Both the position numbers and the translations under genes were made by a program. Positions 57,501-64,000 of a stretch of DNA of 64,000 nt are shown one piece after another. A model generated the notes under the pieces. The model was not told where the DNA came from, ran no database searches, and saw only the letters and a list, made by a program, of their open reading frames with translations. The DNA is from Ligula intestinalis (lineage: Eukaryota > Platyhelminthes > Cestoda > Diphyllobothriidea > Diphyllobothriidae), in the NCBI GenBank assembly GCA_036362985.1, contig JAYGXS010000005.1, forward strand, positions 31,171,893 to 31,235,892, given 5' to 3'. Position 1 is the first letter of the stretch. Every line of letters begins with the position of its first letter.

Positions 57501-60500
57501 GATGCCAGCGACTTTGCCATAGGTGCAGTATTATCGCAGGCCGATTCAAGTGGAAATGAGCGGCCAAAATGCTTCGCCAGTAGGACGTTGTCGGGAACAG
57601 AACGTAACTATTCTGCTCATCGTCACGAGCTATTGGCTCTCGTAACTTTTGCGAAACGGGTCCGGGCATTCTTGATTTGTAAACCTTTCCTCGCCCGAAC
57701 GGATCACAAAGCTTTACAATGCTTACAAACTACAAAAGACCTAGAAGGGCAGTATTCCAGGTGGCAGGAATCGCTACAACAATTTACGTTTAAATGCCAA
57801 TACCGACCAGGGACTTAACACTAACGCTGATGCGTTGTCCCGACGCTCTACCGAGATATCTGATGCCAAACAGATACTCAATACTACTGTAAATTCGATT
57901 CACATAAGCGAACCCACCCGGTACCATTGGGCTGTGGCACAGAGCACCGATCCGGACACGGCTCTGATTTACGATCAGCTACTTAAAGGTCGACACCGAC
58001 CGACGGTCGATGACCTCAAAGGATCATCAGAAGCCGCACAGGCCCTACGCACCTCTACATGGATAATGAGTTGCTGTTCCTCAAGGATCCCATTAGTTCC
58101 CCACCTCGCATTGTGGTACCAGGAAGTATGGTAATTCCGGTCGTAACGGATCTACACCAGGAGCTAGGGCATGTAGGGTAGACTAAGACAAAAATAGCAG
58201 CTCGACAGAGATTCTGGTGGCCCAAAATACGTCAACAAGGTATTACAGTTTGCAATACATTTACTACTTGTGCATCTTTTAAGTCACCACCTTAATGGTT
58301 CCGCACACCTTTACAGTCCATGCCAACTGGTTTTCCATTCCAAAGAGTTGGCATGGACATAGTTGAACTACCGTATTCCATCTCGGGGTATAAGTACGTA
58401 TTAGTCATGGTTGACTACTTCACAAAATGGGCCGAAGCCATAGCTCTCGGACGACAAGACGCATTATTTGTGGCCTCGGCTATCATGAGCCAATGGATTT
58501 GCCGCTTCGGAGCCCCCCTATCCCTACATTTAGATTGCGGTTCTAACTTCGACAGCCGACTCGTTCAGGACGTGTGTGACCAATTAGAGATCCATAAAAC
58601 CCGAACGACACCGTACCACCCGGAGGGTAACGGACAAGTAGAAGCGGACATTAGGTAACCTATTAAAGGCGTTTGCTGACAACCGACCACTCAATTGGGA
58701 CATAAGGCTTCCTTATGTCCTGATGGCTTACCGAGCCACCCTACATTCATCCACCGGCTACTCACCATTCTACATGGTAACTGGATGAAGTTTCCGCCTT
58801 CCAATCGATTCCCACCTACCCATCGCGGAAGCTCAAAATAACTCCCCCGGTTCATACGCCTTAGAATTACAGGAACTCTTGCGACTCACCCATAATCTAG
58901 CGCGCGAACACTTAGGTGCAGCGTACAAACACCGAAAAGAAAATTTTAACTCCCACGTACATGGCGCTCCACACCAAGAAGGTGATCTGGTTTTGCGTAA
59001 ACGACCTATACTGCCCCTCAGCATACCCGCGAAGTTATACCACCCGTGGGAAGGCCCTTTTCGCATCCTCCGCGTCATCCTACCTTCTACATATATAATC
59101 CAGGACGTCAGATTGTCCAACGGTCCCTCAACTACGGCACATTTTGACAAATTGAAGCCGTTGCGTGGACGGGTTCCTTCCACGTCGGATAACCACCTGA
59201 CCATTATTTCCGAACATCTACTCCCGGAAATGCCTCATGAGGTCACTGTTACCGACGCACCCCTCCAGGTATACCCGGACCCTGAGGCCAGGGTCCCGCC
59301 TTAAGAGGGGAAGGGGAGTGTAAAAAAACTGAACTGAATTGGCACAACCGTTTTCCTGTGTTTTACTAAAGTGGTCTGGATCCGGTTGTTCAGAGGTCGT
59401 ACAGAGTGTGTGTTTCTGGTGGTTCTTTTGTAGAATTAACTGTGGCCAATACGATCCCATCCCCCGTAGCAGCCTCCAGCTCTACACTTCCTTTGGACTG
59501 TCAGCCTACGATTCCGGATCGTATTGTCCGTGAGATTTCCCCTTAACCACTTTCCAGCACTTTATACCCCGGTTTCCCTTTCTCCGTCTGTATAGACAAT
59601 AAACCATTCTTATCTCTCTCACTGCTTCATTTCTTATGATAAGTATTAATGTGGATTGGGCTGAGAACCTCCAACGTGAGCCTTTTAGCTCTGCGATTAT
59701 ACTGAAGACGCAGGAGGGAACTCCTGTTTCAACACCAGAACATACCCTACCCGTGGAGGGCGCTACACTATTAAATAGTGTTTTCTTGTTCCCATGGTTA
59801 CAAAAATGGTTCCTTCTTCGATAAGGCAAACCAGTTTGTAATGTCCCAGTTCTCAAAGAGCCAAACATTAGCCTAGAAACAGCAGACCGCTACCCTTAAT
59901 GGCCACCACCCACGTATGACCAAAGGCTGCAACACCGTACCAGACATAAGACTATCTGCAAGTTGCTCTGCAATCTCAGGAAGCTTAACGGTACCAGCAT
60001 AAGTGTCATTGCACTGGAAAAAAGGAATGATGAATCCTTAGCTTAGTTTTCCTTTGAAGGGCAGAGGTAACCGTTTGTACTACATGCATTGGACGGAGAG
60101 CGCCAAAAGACCTAGGAATATAAATTAGAAGGAGTTTCTTTAGGAGTGACTGTTTGAAAAATACTTAAAAAGAATAAATTAAATTTTGGATGTTTTTTAG
60201 GTTGCAGGTTTGATAAGTGCACGGAAGATTCGTTGGAGTGCTTTGGTGGCGGTCAAAAAGCAGGAACAACGGCTAGTCATAATCAAGAGCAATTATTTGT
60301 TTACTCATCTTCCTTTTGTCATTGAGCACAAATCCACCCAAAACGAAGGCTGTTAAGCACGTTTATTCAACGACAAATATCCCTGTTTTTTTCCCGTTGT
60401 GGTTGTAACATTCAACTCCTTCCTAACTTCCAAACGGAATTGGACTAGGAAAAAAGATACGAGAATGCCATACATACAAGAATTCATAAAATACTGTCTC

Positions 60501-63500
60501 AAAAATTTAAGTTGCGTGTTAAATTGGTAACAGTAGCTAGTTTATGCTACACAACCGATTGGCGAGGAGTTCAAGTGTGAGTCAATTCCCTCTGGTCAGT
60601 TCAATAGCCATCGAGGAAGCATTATTCCTGTTACATCTTTCATTTAGATTGAAATAGTCTGTGTCTTTCTATAGGGAATACTACAAACGCGCATTATACA
60701 GGAGACACCACAGCCTCGCCGCATAATATAAGTCCTATTTTACAACGGGTACATCTTTAGACGTTTAATTGACGTCACAGATTATAGGGGTTCTTGGTAA
60801 TCTTTCACTAAAGACAAATTTTCGAAAGTTTACCGTATTGTTAATGTAGCATACCACCATGAATTGTGTACTGGTGGGTAAAAATGATGCAGTTCCATTT
60901 AAATCTAGTGTAATAGTTGACAAGCGTCAGAGTATCTCTTTATACGGACAGAGTTGCCATAACAAGAGCCTTATCACTAGGGCTATCAGGGACAACAGCG
61001 TTTATATCAGCGTGCATCGAGATGTCAGGCGAATACAGAATTATCTTCACAGACACGTGCTGAAAATTGTGTTTTGCGGTTGCCAACCATGCTCAAAGAG
61101 AGCTTTTCGTATTTGCTTTTTAGATTAAGTGCTTTGATATTGTTCTATCAAAGGAACATTGGTTAGTACTCGAATGGTTAATCTATGGTCATTGATATCC
61201 ATACGGACGTTTGCATTATCACATATCTAACAACAAATGTGCTTCAACGCAGGAACCGTGTACGTAAGGTTTTCCCAGTCAGTCAATTTTTCCTCATTTC
61301 CTACACAAATCTTTTCAGTTGAAAACGTCGCGGCAACCTTCGGTCAGTTGTTTATAGGTTTTGACGCATACTGTGTCTTACTGAATTAGAACAGTGGCAT
61401 GAAAATCTGGCTCTGTTCACTAAATACTGGCTGCAAATGCGTAAACAACCGACCATGAGAATCTTTGTCTGGCACCAACCTTACTAGTGGTTTACAAGAA
61501 CAGTCATCGTTCACTGTATGTCACATAATGTTTTCACAAACGACTGTCAGTCCACAGAATACGTTTGCTTGATAGGGCACACAAGGATCATTTACGGTAA
61601 TGGTTGGCGTCGTTTGTTAGAATGAGAAATATTCGGCTGAAGGTTCGCATGCGTAAAAAACTGGCCACAAAAACCCCTAGTGGGTAAGCAGGTTCTCTAA
61701 GTTTAAAAATCTAGGGGTCTTTCACGTCAATGGTTTTTTTAAATGGTTGGAGTAAAAATCATCATTTGGAGTGCCACATACATTGAATGATTTTCCTTAC
61801 GAAAACATTCAACTAACCTTGACTGTATCCGGTGTAATTGTCTTGTTGATCAGTTGGCTGGAAAGCTGTTTGGTGCAGGCCTGAATAATGTTCTCAGGAA
61901 ACATGTTCCTAAAAAGGATAGTTTAAGTACAAGTCTAACTTCTCTGTCTCTCACAGTCTCGTTATTTAGACTGAGAAAAGTAAATGCGTTTGAAAATATC
62001 TCTGGTAAATTTGAAAGAATATGTATTCGGGATTGAAAATTGCTGTGGTAAATGACGAAGGTCATAGTGAAGGGAATTTATGTCGGCTAGTGATTCGTTC
62101 GATGGAATAGGTGCAAGAGGAAACGTTTACAGACCATTTACAAGTCATTTTTTAGAATAGCTTTCATCATAAAAACCTGATACACTCGGTCTGTCGAGGA
62201 AACACAGGCACTTTCCTACAAATATGAAGGCAAAGCCAATTTGTCTCAAGCACGAGGAATTTTCATTTGAAAGGCAGTTTGCAACTTAATTCTATTTGCT
62301 TCCTTTACGCCACTCAGTGATCATTTTCGGAGCCTTATTTATAAATTGTCACATTTTTATTTCTGTTTGAATTTCAAGTCAAAATTATCAAATAATGTCG
62401 CAAAAGTCAGTCATTTACTTCACTTATTCAAATCTAAGCCTCACATATCATTAAATATCTTAGATTAACAGCCAAAGTATCATTCTTACAAGTTCTGAAA
62501 ATTTTTATTCTAAAAGGAAAACCAAAAACTAAAATAAGTTTTAGATTTTGAAGGGGCGTCTTCGGTTTTTTCGCACAAAAAGCCCCAGACGCCTTTTCTT
62601 TTTCAACCCCACATCATAAAGAAGGGAACTGCTAATAGATCTTTACAGAATCATTAGATTTAACATCCCGATTTAAGTGACCGTTCCTGCTACAACGAAT
62701 ATATTGCCTCGAGCCACATACAATGGAGTAAAATAGTGAACCAATTCTGAGAACACAAGAAGCGTGCTTATTACGCTGCCAATATCGGTAAGAATACCCA
62801 TGCACAAACCAGAACATCCAGAGTGTTCGGTCATACAAACTGTGTTGACTGGCCTTCGGAAAAAAACTACAAAATATCTAAATACCTTTTGGACGATGAT
62901 AGAATATATTTTCTCTCTTTTAAACAAGTCTATTTTTGCGCAGAACACAGCACCGAGTCCTTGTCTTATTTACGAATAATAGTAGAGCAGAAGACACTGT
63001 TGGCAGATTGTGTACAGCCATCAAAATATGAATGTACTAATGCAAATTGCTCATTCAACCAAGACCTAGATCCGGCCTCGAGCCCCGCATACTAAGGTAG
63101 TGTCTTTTAGACACCCATTAATCGCAAAAGTCCACTGACCGGATTGGACAGGGGCTATGACCTCGGAGGGGGACTAGGGAGTGAAGTCGACAACTTAGCA
63201 AATTTTCTTCTTTACAAGGATTCAGACGCGCCTAAAGCCCGTGGCTTGGAAGGTTGCCAACTAACGGGATAACACGGACCCCTCAGTCAGTGTGGTTTCA
63301 CGCGGAGTGGCCGGCTGAGAAAGTCATGATCCAGTGAACCCTTCTTACTGTGACACTCCCATTTCGCGAAATCCCAGCCAGGTGTGGCGGCGCAATTAGG
63401 CGTGGCTCCGGCCACGTCAGCCACTTGCGCCCTCACTCAGCTCTGGTCTTCGTGACCTCGTCTTGACACTGGACACAGATGGGGGAGGAAAGAACACTGT

Positions 63501-63913
63501 GACAGATGCAACGCAAGTCAACTACCACTGTAGCCTAATTCACATGATAGTCATCGTCCCTGCGTCATCTTGCTTCAGGGCACATGGTAGACCTCGTCGA
63601 AACCGTTGGTCGAACTCCCCCTGTCGTAGACCACTTCCCGGCTAAGAAGGACAGTGCTTTTAGTGCTGAAAACTCCAACAGGAAAACCCCTGGACTAACC
63701 GGAACAGATCCATCAGGGCATCAAGGGTGTTTGGACCCTTTGCACTGGACATGGTGCCTTCTCCTCGGGCCGCCTTGATACTAGGGTTTCCGGGATGAAT
63801 GGACACCACCAGGACAATGCCGATGAGCACAGCAAGTAGTGTTGTTGTAAAGTAGTAGAGCAAAGCGTAGGTTCCAATCTTTCCGCAGGATTTTATGTCC
63901 AGGTTGGCAAGGC
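36305..63913 (-). CDS. SLC1-family excitatory amino acid transporter, 3' eight exons (5' part outside window)
   Basis: A Na+-coupled glutamate/aspartate transporter (EAAT) of the plasma membrane. Exons in transcript order: 63700-63913, 61818-61908, 54294-54366, 45895-46021, 44175-44435, 39852-40019, 38005-38139, 36305-36542 (TAG 36305-36307). All junctions are GT-AG and all phases agree, giving about 434 C-terminal residues. Visible: TM3 [20 protein letters not shown], two N-glycosylation sites in the TM4 loop (NKT, NET), hairpin 1 [14 protein letters not shown]7 [10 protein letters not shown], hairpin 2 [14 protein letters not shown], and TM8 [17 protein letters not shown]. The Arg in DRIRTS is the residue that selects acidic substrates in EAATs. 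Introns up to 8 kb hold many transposons. TM1, TM2 and the promoter lie past position 64000. Confidence 0.95.
36880..37140 (-). repeat. tRNA-like SINE, also at 40300-40440
   Basis: On the minus strand GAGCTCGTGGCTCACTGGTTAGAGCGTTAGACTTCTG looks like the 5' half of a tRNA (A box). GTTCGAGTCCC (about 37124-37134) resembles a B box. The part GAACGTTCATCGATC(G/A)CTAA(T/C)GGAAC...CTCATCC is repeated at about 40312-40380 with CTCGAGTCCC after it. Confidence 0.5.
38005..38139 (-). CDS. SLC1 exon (hairpin 2)
   Basis: Encodes [40 protein letters not shown] and VDWML. Hairpin 2 is the extracellular gate. Its tip reads GAASVPSAG where EAATs usually have GAAGIPQAG. Acceptor CTTTTCAG, donor GTAAGT. Confidence 0.95.
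38563..38770 (+). repeat. Dispersed repeat, related to about 52265-52460
   Basis: ACGGTGATTTGCGCGTGGATAAGTTTACAGTGATAGC and the following TC-rich part match TCGGCGACTTGCACGTAAATAAATTCACAGTCAGTT...ACTCATCCTTC at 52288-52370. It is open in frames on both strands, which explains ORFs there. Class unknown. Confidence 0.4.
39852..40019 (-). CDS. SLC1 exon (TM7, NMDGT motif)
   Basis: Encodes [40 protein letters not shown] and [20 protein letters not shown] binds Na+ and substrate in the family. Acceptor TAATCTGCAG, donor GTAAGA. Confidence 0.96.
40140..41600. other. SLC1 intron: no gene seen
   Basis: AT-rich, with the SINE fragment at 40300-40440 and nothing else that I recognise. Confidence 0.5.
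41656..41750 (+). ncRNA. Hammerhead ribozyme-like motif in a PLE tail, best core
   Basis: CUGAUGA at 41669-41675, a 5-bp stem II (ATCCG/CGGAT around loop CGA), GAAA at 41695-41698 and cleavage triplet GUC at 41700-41702. Stem I closes exactly where it should: GCCU 41665-41668 pairs with AGGC 41703-41706, with a further U-G pair. Helix III is the palindrome ACGU, which could pair between two RNAs. The outer part of stem II has mismatches. AATAAA follows at 41708-41713, then CAGCGATCGAATCATCTTCTTC, the common tail end. Its PLE body is missing or too decayed to see. Confidence 0.65.
43253..43985 (+). mobile_element. PLE (family C-like) with inverted tail at its 5' side
   Basis: Arms of about 70 bp at 43253-43325 and 43918-43985 are inverted copies (ACACAGCA...TTTATT(T)GTACAAACAAATTT...TTTTCAA...CTGTCTTTGTA). 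Between them is a plus-strand GIY-YIG region. A run of C lies at 43386-43395. Confidence 0.78.
43436..43745 (+). pseudogene. PLE GIY-YIG endonuclease relic
   Basis: Plus-strand frame: [60 protein letters not shown], a stop (TGA), then [20 protein letters not shown]. It is the same domain as 30211-30534 but clearly diverged. Confidence 0.82.
44175..44435 (-). CDS. SLC1 exon (TM5-TM6 and hairpin 1)
   Basis: Encodes [20 protein letters not shown], then [26 protein letters not shown] and [24 protein letters not shown] is the serine-rich hairpin 1 that lines the substrate site. Acceptor TTCTTTTCAG, donor GTAAGC. Confidence 0.95.
44744..44960 (-). repeat. tRNA-derived SINE, copy 1
   Basis: The minus strand has AATTCAGTCGGCTAGAGCATTGG (A-box region) and GGGTTCGAATCCC (B box, 44778-44790), then a body ending at GTGACCCAG. 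It shares about 218 bp with 45311-45529, including AGTCAACTTACT and CAACGTATGAAAC. It sits in an SLC1 intron in the same orientation as the gene. Confidence 0.7.
45311..45529 (-). repeat. tRNA-derived SINE, copy 2
   Basis: A diverged second copy of 44744-44960, same orientation, about 350 bp away. B box decayed to AGGTTCGAATTTCCCC. Shared blocks: GTGACCCAGTT, ATTCAGTGGC, CCAGCAAG, CGTATGAAAC and TGAGTTGACTG. Confidence 0.7.
45895..46021 (-). CDS. SLC1 exon (TM4-TM5)
   Basis: Encodes [40 protein letters not shown] and MW. DFF...NE..M.LV..IMW is the family signature before TM5. Acceptor CTTTTTAG, donor GTCAGT. Confidence 0.93.
46690..47330. mobile_element. PLE (family B) 3' ends as an inverted dimer
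   Basis: The minus-strand copy (46690-46970) and plus-strand copy (about 46980-47330) share GACAATTATCC, TAGTGACTGTAT, AACTCTCTGTG and GGATTTCGAAACGT in opposite orientation. The plus copy resembles 49860-50210. The hammerhead cores are both damaged (CCAATAA and CTGGGGA where CUGANGA is expected), but the GAAACGTC or GAAACGTT part remains. Confidence 0.75.
47331..48020. other. AT-rich spacer, no gene seen
   Basis: Many A and T runs and no ORF of note. Confidence 0.5.
48023..48550. mobile_element. MITE-like element with TA target site
   Basis: The ends CAGTAGCCGCTGGTTATAAAGC and, on the other strand from 48550, CAGTGATCGCCGGCTATTAAGC are inverted repeats flanked by TA (48021-48022 and 48551-48552). 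Internal copies of TATTAAGCCCAA(A/T)T lie near both ends. No transposase. CAGT ends with a TA target are usual for pogo/Tc1-type elements, so it is probably mobilised by such a transposase. Confidence 0.65.
49795..50210 (+). pseudogene. PLE (family B) C-terminal relic with hammerhead-like tail
   Basis: A plus-strand frame gives [20 protein letters not shown], matching the minus-strand ESQLTGAQSITTRNDL at 22.7 kb. A tail follows with CTATAAATACTG, TTGTCACTAATGATGGATCC, GTGACGGATTTCGAAACGTC (GAAACGTC at 50149-50156) and AATAAA. The hammerhead core reads CUAAUGA, one base off consensus, so it is probably dead. Confidence 0.68.
50925..51010 (+). repeat. Hairpin-forming repeat, related to 63385-63470
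   Basis: GTGGCATGCATAGAGGCGGC-TTC-GGCCGCGCTAGCCACATGCAT folds on itself. At 63385, GGCGCAATTAGGCGTGGC-TCC-GGCCACGTCAGCCACTTGCGCC has a different sequence but the same fold, with matching bases on both sides of the stem. Confidence 0.5.
51331..51375 (+). ncRNA. Hammerhead-like remnant
   Basis: CTGAAGGATCACCGAAAGGATGATATCGAAACGTCA: stem II (ATCA-CC/GG-TGAT) and GAAACGUC are present, but CUGANGA reads CUGAAGG. No PLE coding sequence is adjacent. Confidence 0.3.
53520..53690 (-). repeat. Dispersed repeat copy (family of 4762-5012)
   Basis: The reverse complement has GGTGATTATAGTGGAAGTAGACTTGCGATGTATCTACCTCACTCCC, matching 8365-8410. CATACGGTAGCCCTCGTCAAAACCGATGGT resembles 63581-63610. Confidence 0.4.
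54294..54366 (-). CDS. SLC1 exon (variable loop into TM4)
   Basis: 24 codons plus one base: [20 protein letters not shown], then TNVL. A short, variable loop exon identified by phase fit, a good acceptor (CTTTCTAG) and donor (GTAAGT), and the NVLG lead-in to TM4. NET is a second N-glycosylation site. Confidence 0.85.
54724..54728 (+). repeat. Target-site duplication CTATT, left
   Basis: CTATT recurs at 59768-59772, directly after the 3' LTR. Confidence 0.6.
54729..55174 (+). repeat. 5' LTR
   Basis: Matches 59319-59767. It ends GGAGGGCGCTACA. The first 10 bases have diverged from the TGTAAAAAAAC start of the 3' LTR. Contains ACAATAAACC (poly(A) signal) at 55004-55013. Confidence 0.9.
55176..55191 (+). 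promoter_or_regulatory. Primer binding site
   Basis: TGGTGGCACCGGTGCC begins 1 nt after the 5' LTR. It starts with TGG, complementary to a tRNA CCA end. I do not assign the tRNA. Confidence 0.6.
55340..55939 (+). pseudogene. Ty3/gypsy gag
   Basis: About 199 codons from ATG 55340. Contains [30 protein letters not shown] and a basic, Asn/Pro/Gly-rich end. The frame stops at 55937-55939 (TAA) just after [10 protein letters not shown], and I see no complete CCHC knuckle. It is shorter than usual gag proteins. Confidence 0.7.
55940..56270 (+). pseudogene. Ty3/gypsy protease region
   Basis: Reads [13 protein letters not shown], then TAA. The active-site triad DTG is at 56051-56059. Another frame continues with [11 protein letters not shown] (56252-56284), the C-terminal protease motif. 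Broken by stops and one frameshift. Confidence 0.72.
56271..57818 (+). pseudogene. Ty3/gypsy reverse transcriptase and RNase H
   Basis: One frame with three internal stops: TGA 56970-56972, TAA 57048-57050 and TAA 57294-57296. Motifs in order: [54 protein letters not shown], the catalytic box with the TAA falling between Y and DD, then ASYYRKFI, and RNase H with [25 protein letters not shown] and TDHKAL. The nonsense codon inside the YxDD box alone would abolish RT. Confidence 0.92.
58140..59304 (+). pseudogene. Ty3/gypsy integrase
   Basis: Split over two frames. The zinc part LHQELGHVG...FWWPKIRQQ...CNTFTTC is near 58150-58275. The core shows [28 protein letters not shown] and [13 protein letters not shown], the D, D, E residues of the catalytic triad. 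The C-terminal frame 58879-59304 has [15 protein letters not shown] and [13 protein letters not shown]. Stops near 58180, 58294 and 58656 inactivate it. Confidence 0.88.
59303..59318 (+). promoter_or_regulatory. Polypurine tract
   Basis: AAGAGGGGAAGGGGAG directly precedes the TGT start of the 3' LTR and overlaps the integrase stop codon. Confidence 0.75.
59319..59767 (+). repeat. 3' LTR
   Basis: TGTAAAAAAACTGAACTG... to ...GCGCTACA, TG...CA ends, 449 bp, followed by CTATT. Confidence 0.9.
59773..61817. other. SLC1 intron: nothing recognised
   Basis: AT-rich, no ORF with a domain, no clear repeat boundary. An 89-codon ORF (60859-61128) has no recognisable features. Confidence 0.5.
61818..61908 (-). 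CDS. SLC1 exon (start of extracellular TM4 loop)
   Basis: Encodes [20 protein letters not shown], then [19 protein letters not shown] matches the family (NLFPENLVQAC). NKT is a potential N-glycosylation site. Acceptor CTTTTTAG, donor GTTAGT. Confidence 0.92.
61909..63384. other. SLC1 intron: nothing recognised
   Basis: No domain-bearing ORF. The hairpin-forming repeat starts at about 63385. Confidence 0.5.
63385..63650 (-). repeat. Dispersed repeat with hairpin
   Basis: Shares the hairpin fold of 50925-51010 and, further right, the GCAAGTC(A/T)AC...CCACT and CCTCGTCGAAACCG(T/A)TGGTCGAA blocks with 53.6 kb and 51.1 kb. Confidence 0.45.
63700..63913 (-). CDS. SLC1 exon (TM3)
   Basis: Encodes [40 protein letters not shown] and ends [10 protein letters not shown] plus two bases of Arg. 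Acceptor CGTTACTAG, donor GTTAGT. This is the most upstream exon in the window. It starts in phase 1. Confidence 0.93.
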
Positions 63914-64000
63914 CTAGTAACGAAATAGTGTAATAAGTATTTCATGCATAGAGTAAAAAATCAATAAGGGTGATTTTAATTTTTCCCGCAAACGAAGACG

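Larger units (their letters stand above)
54729..59767 (+). mobile_element. Ty3/gypsy LTR retrotransposon in an SLC1 intron, antisense to the gene
   Basis: A 5.04-kb element with two LTRs about 97% identical (roughly 13 substitutions and one 2-bp indel over about 435 bp), a primer binding site, gag, protease, RT, RNase H and integrase in Ty3/gypsy order, and a polypurine tract. It is flanked by CTATT. Several in-frame stops and frameshifts make it non-autonomous. It lies between two transporter exons, on the opposite strand. Confidence 0.93.

Noticed and set aside
1..64000. CRISPR arrays, bacterial operons, intact tRNA or rRNA genes
   Set aside because: None seen. tRNA-like strings are SINE debris without an intact cloverleaf.

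Overview
The window is eukaryotic. Genes are split by GT-AG introns, coding is sparse, and most of the sequence is decayed retrotransposons. The mix of Penelope-like, RTE-like and CR1-like elements, a Ty3/gypsy element, a Helitron and Tc1/mariner remnants, together with the divergence of the two host genes from vertebrate relatives, suggests a parasitic flatworm. A tapeworm is my best guess, but this is inference from remembered repeat families and not a database match.

Two host genes were assembled exon by exon, both on the minus strand. (1) A complete NADPH:adrenodoxin (ferredoxin) reductase gene has ten coding exons between 9086 and 21063. All splice phases agree, giving 543 codons plus stop, with a likely mitochondrial presequence. 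(2) The last eight exons of an SLC1 (EAAT-type) Na+-coupled glutamate/aspartate transporter lie between 36305 and 63913. Its 5' exons are beyond the right edge. Introns of both genes are full of repeats.

Layout. 1-2.3 kb: a 5'-truncated Penelope-like element (PLE) with a 14-bp target duplication. 2.3-3.3 kb: an intronless cyclophilin pseudogene between inverted PLE-type tails. 3.8-4.0 kb: an inverted PLE tail pair holding a well-kept hammerhead-like motif. 5.1-5.8 kb: an old Ty3/gypsy RT. 9-21 kb: the reductase gene, with a Helitron relic in intron 1. 22.6-23.3 kb: PLE relic. 25.4-28.0 kb: CR1-like LINE pieces. 28.4-33.6 kb: an RTE-like LINE carrying three later insertions, one of them a PLE inverted dimer. 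34.8-35.6 kb: Tc1/mariner relic. 36.3-64 kb: the transporter gene, whose introns hold PLE tails, two SINE copies, a MITE with TA target site, and a 5-kb Ty3/gypsy element (54729-59767) with LTRs, PBS, polypurine tract and a 5-bp target duplication.

The most unusual theme is the PLE material. Five insertions share one topology, an inverted partial tail followed by a truncated body and a direct tail. Several tails carry hammerhead-ribozyme cores next to AATAAA, and in one insertion the body is a host mRNA copy (cyclophilin) in place of PLE sequence.
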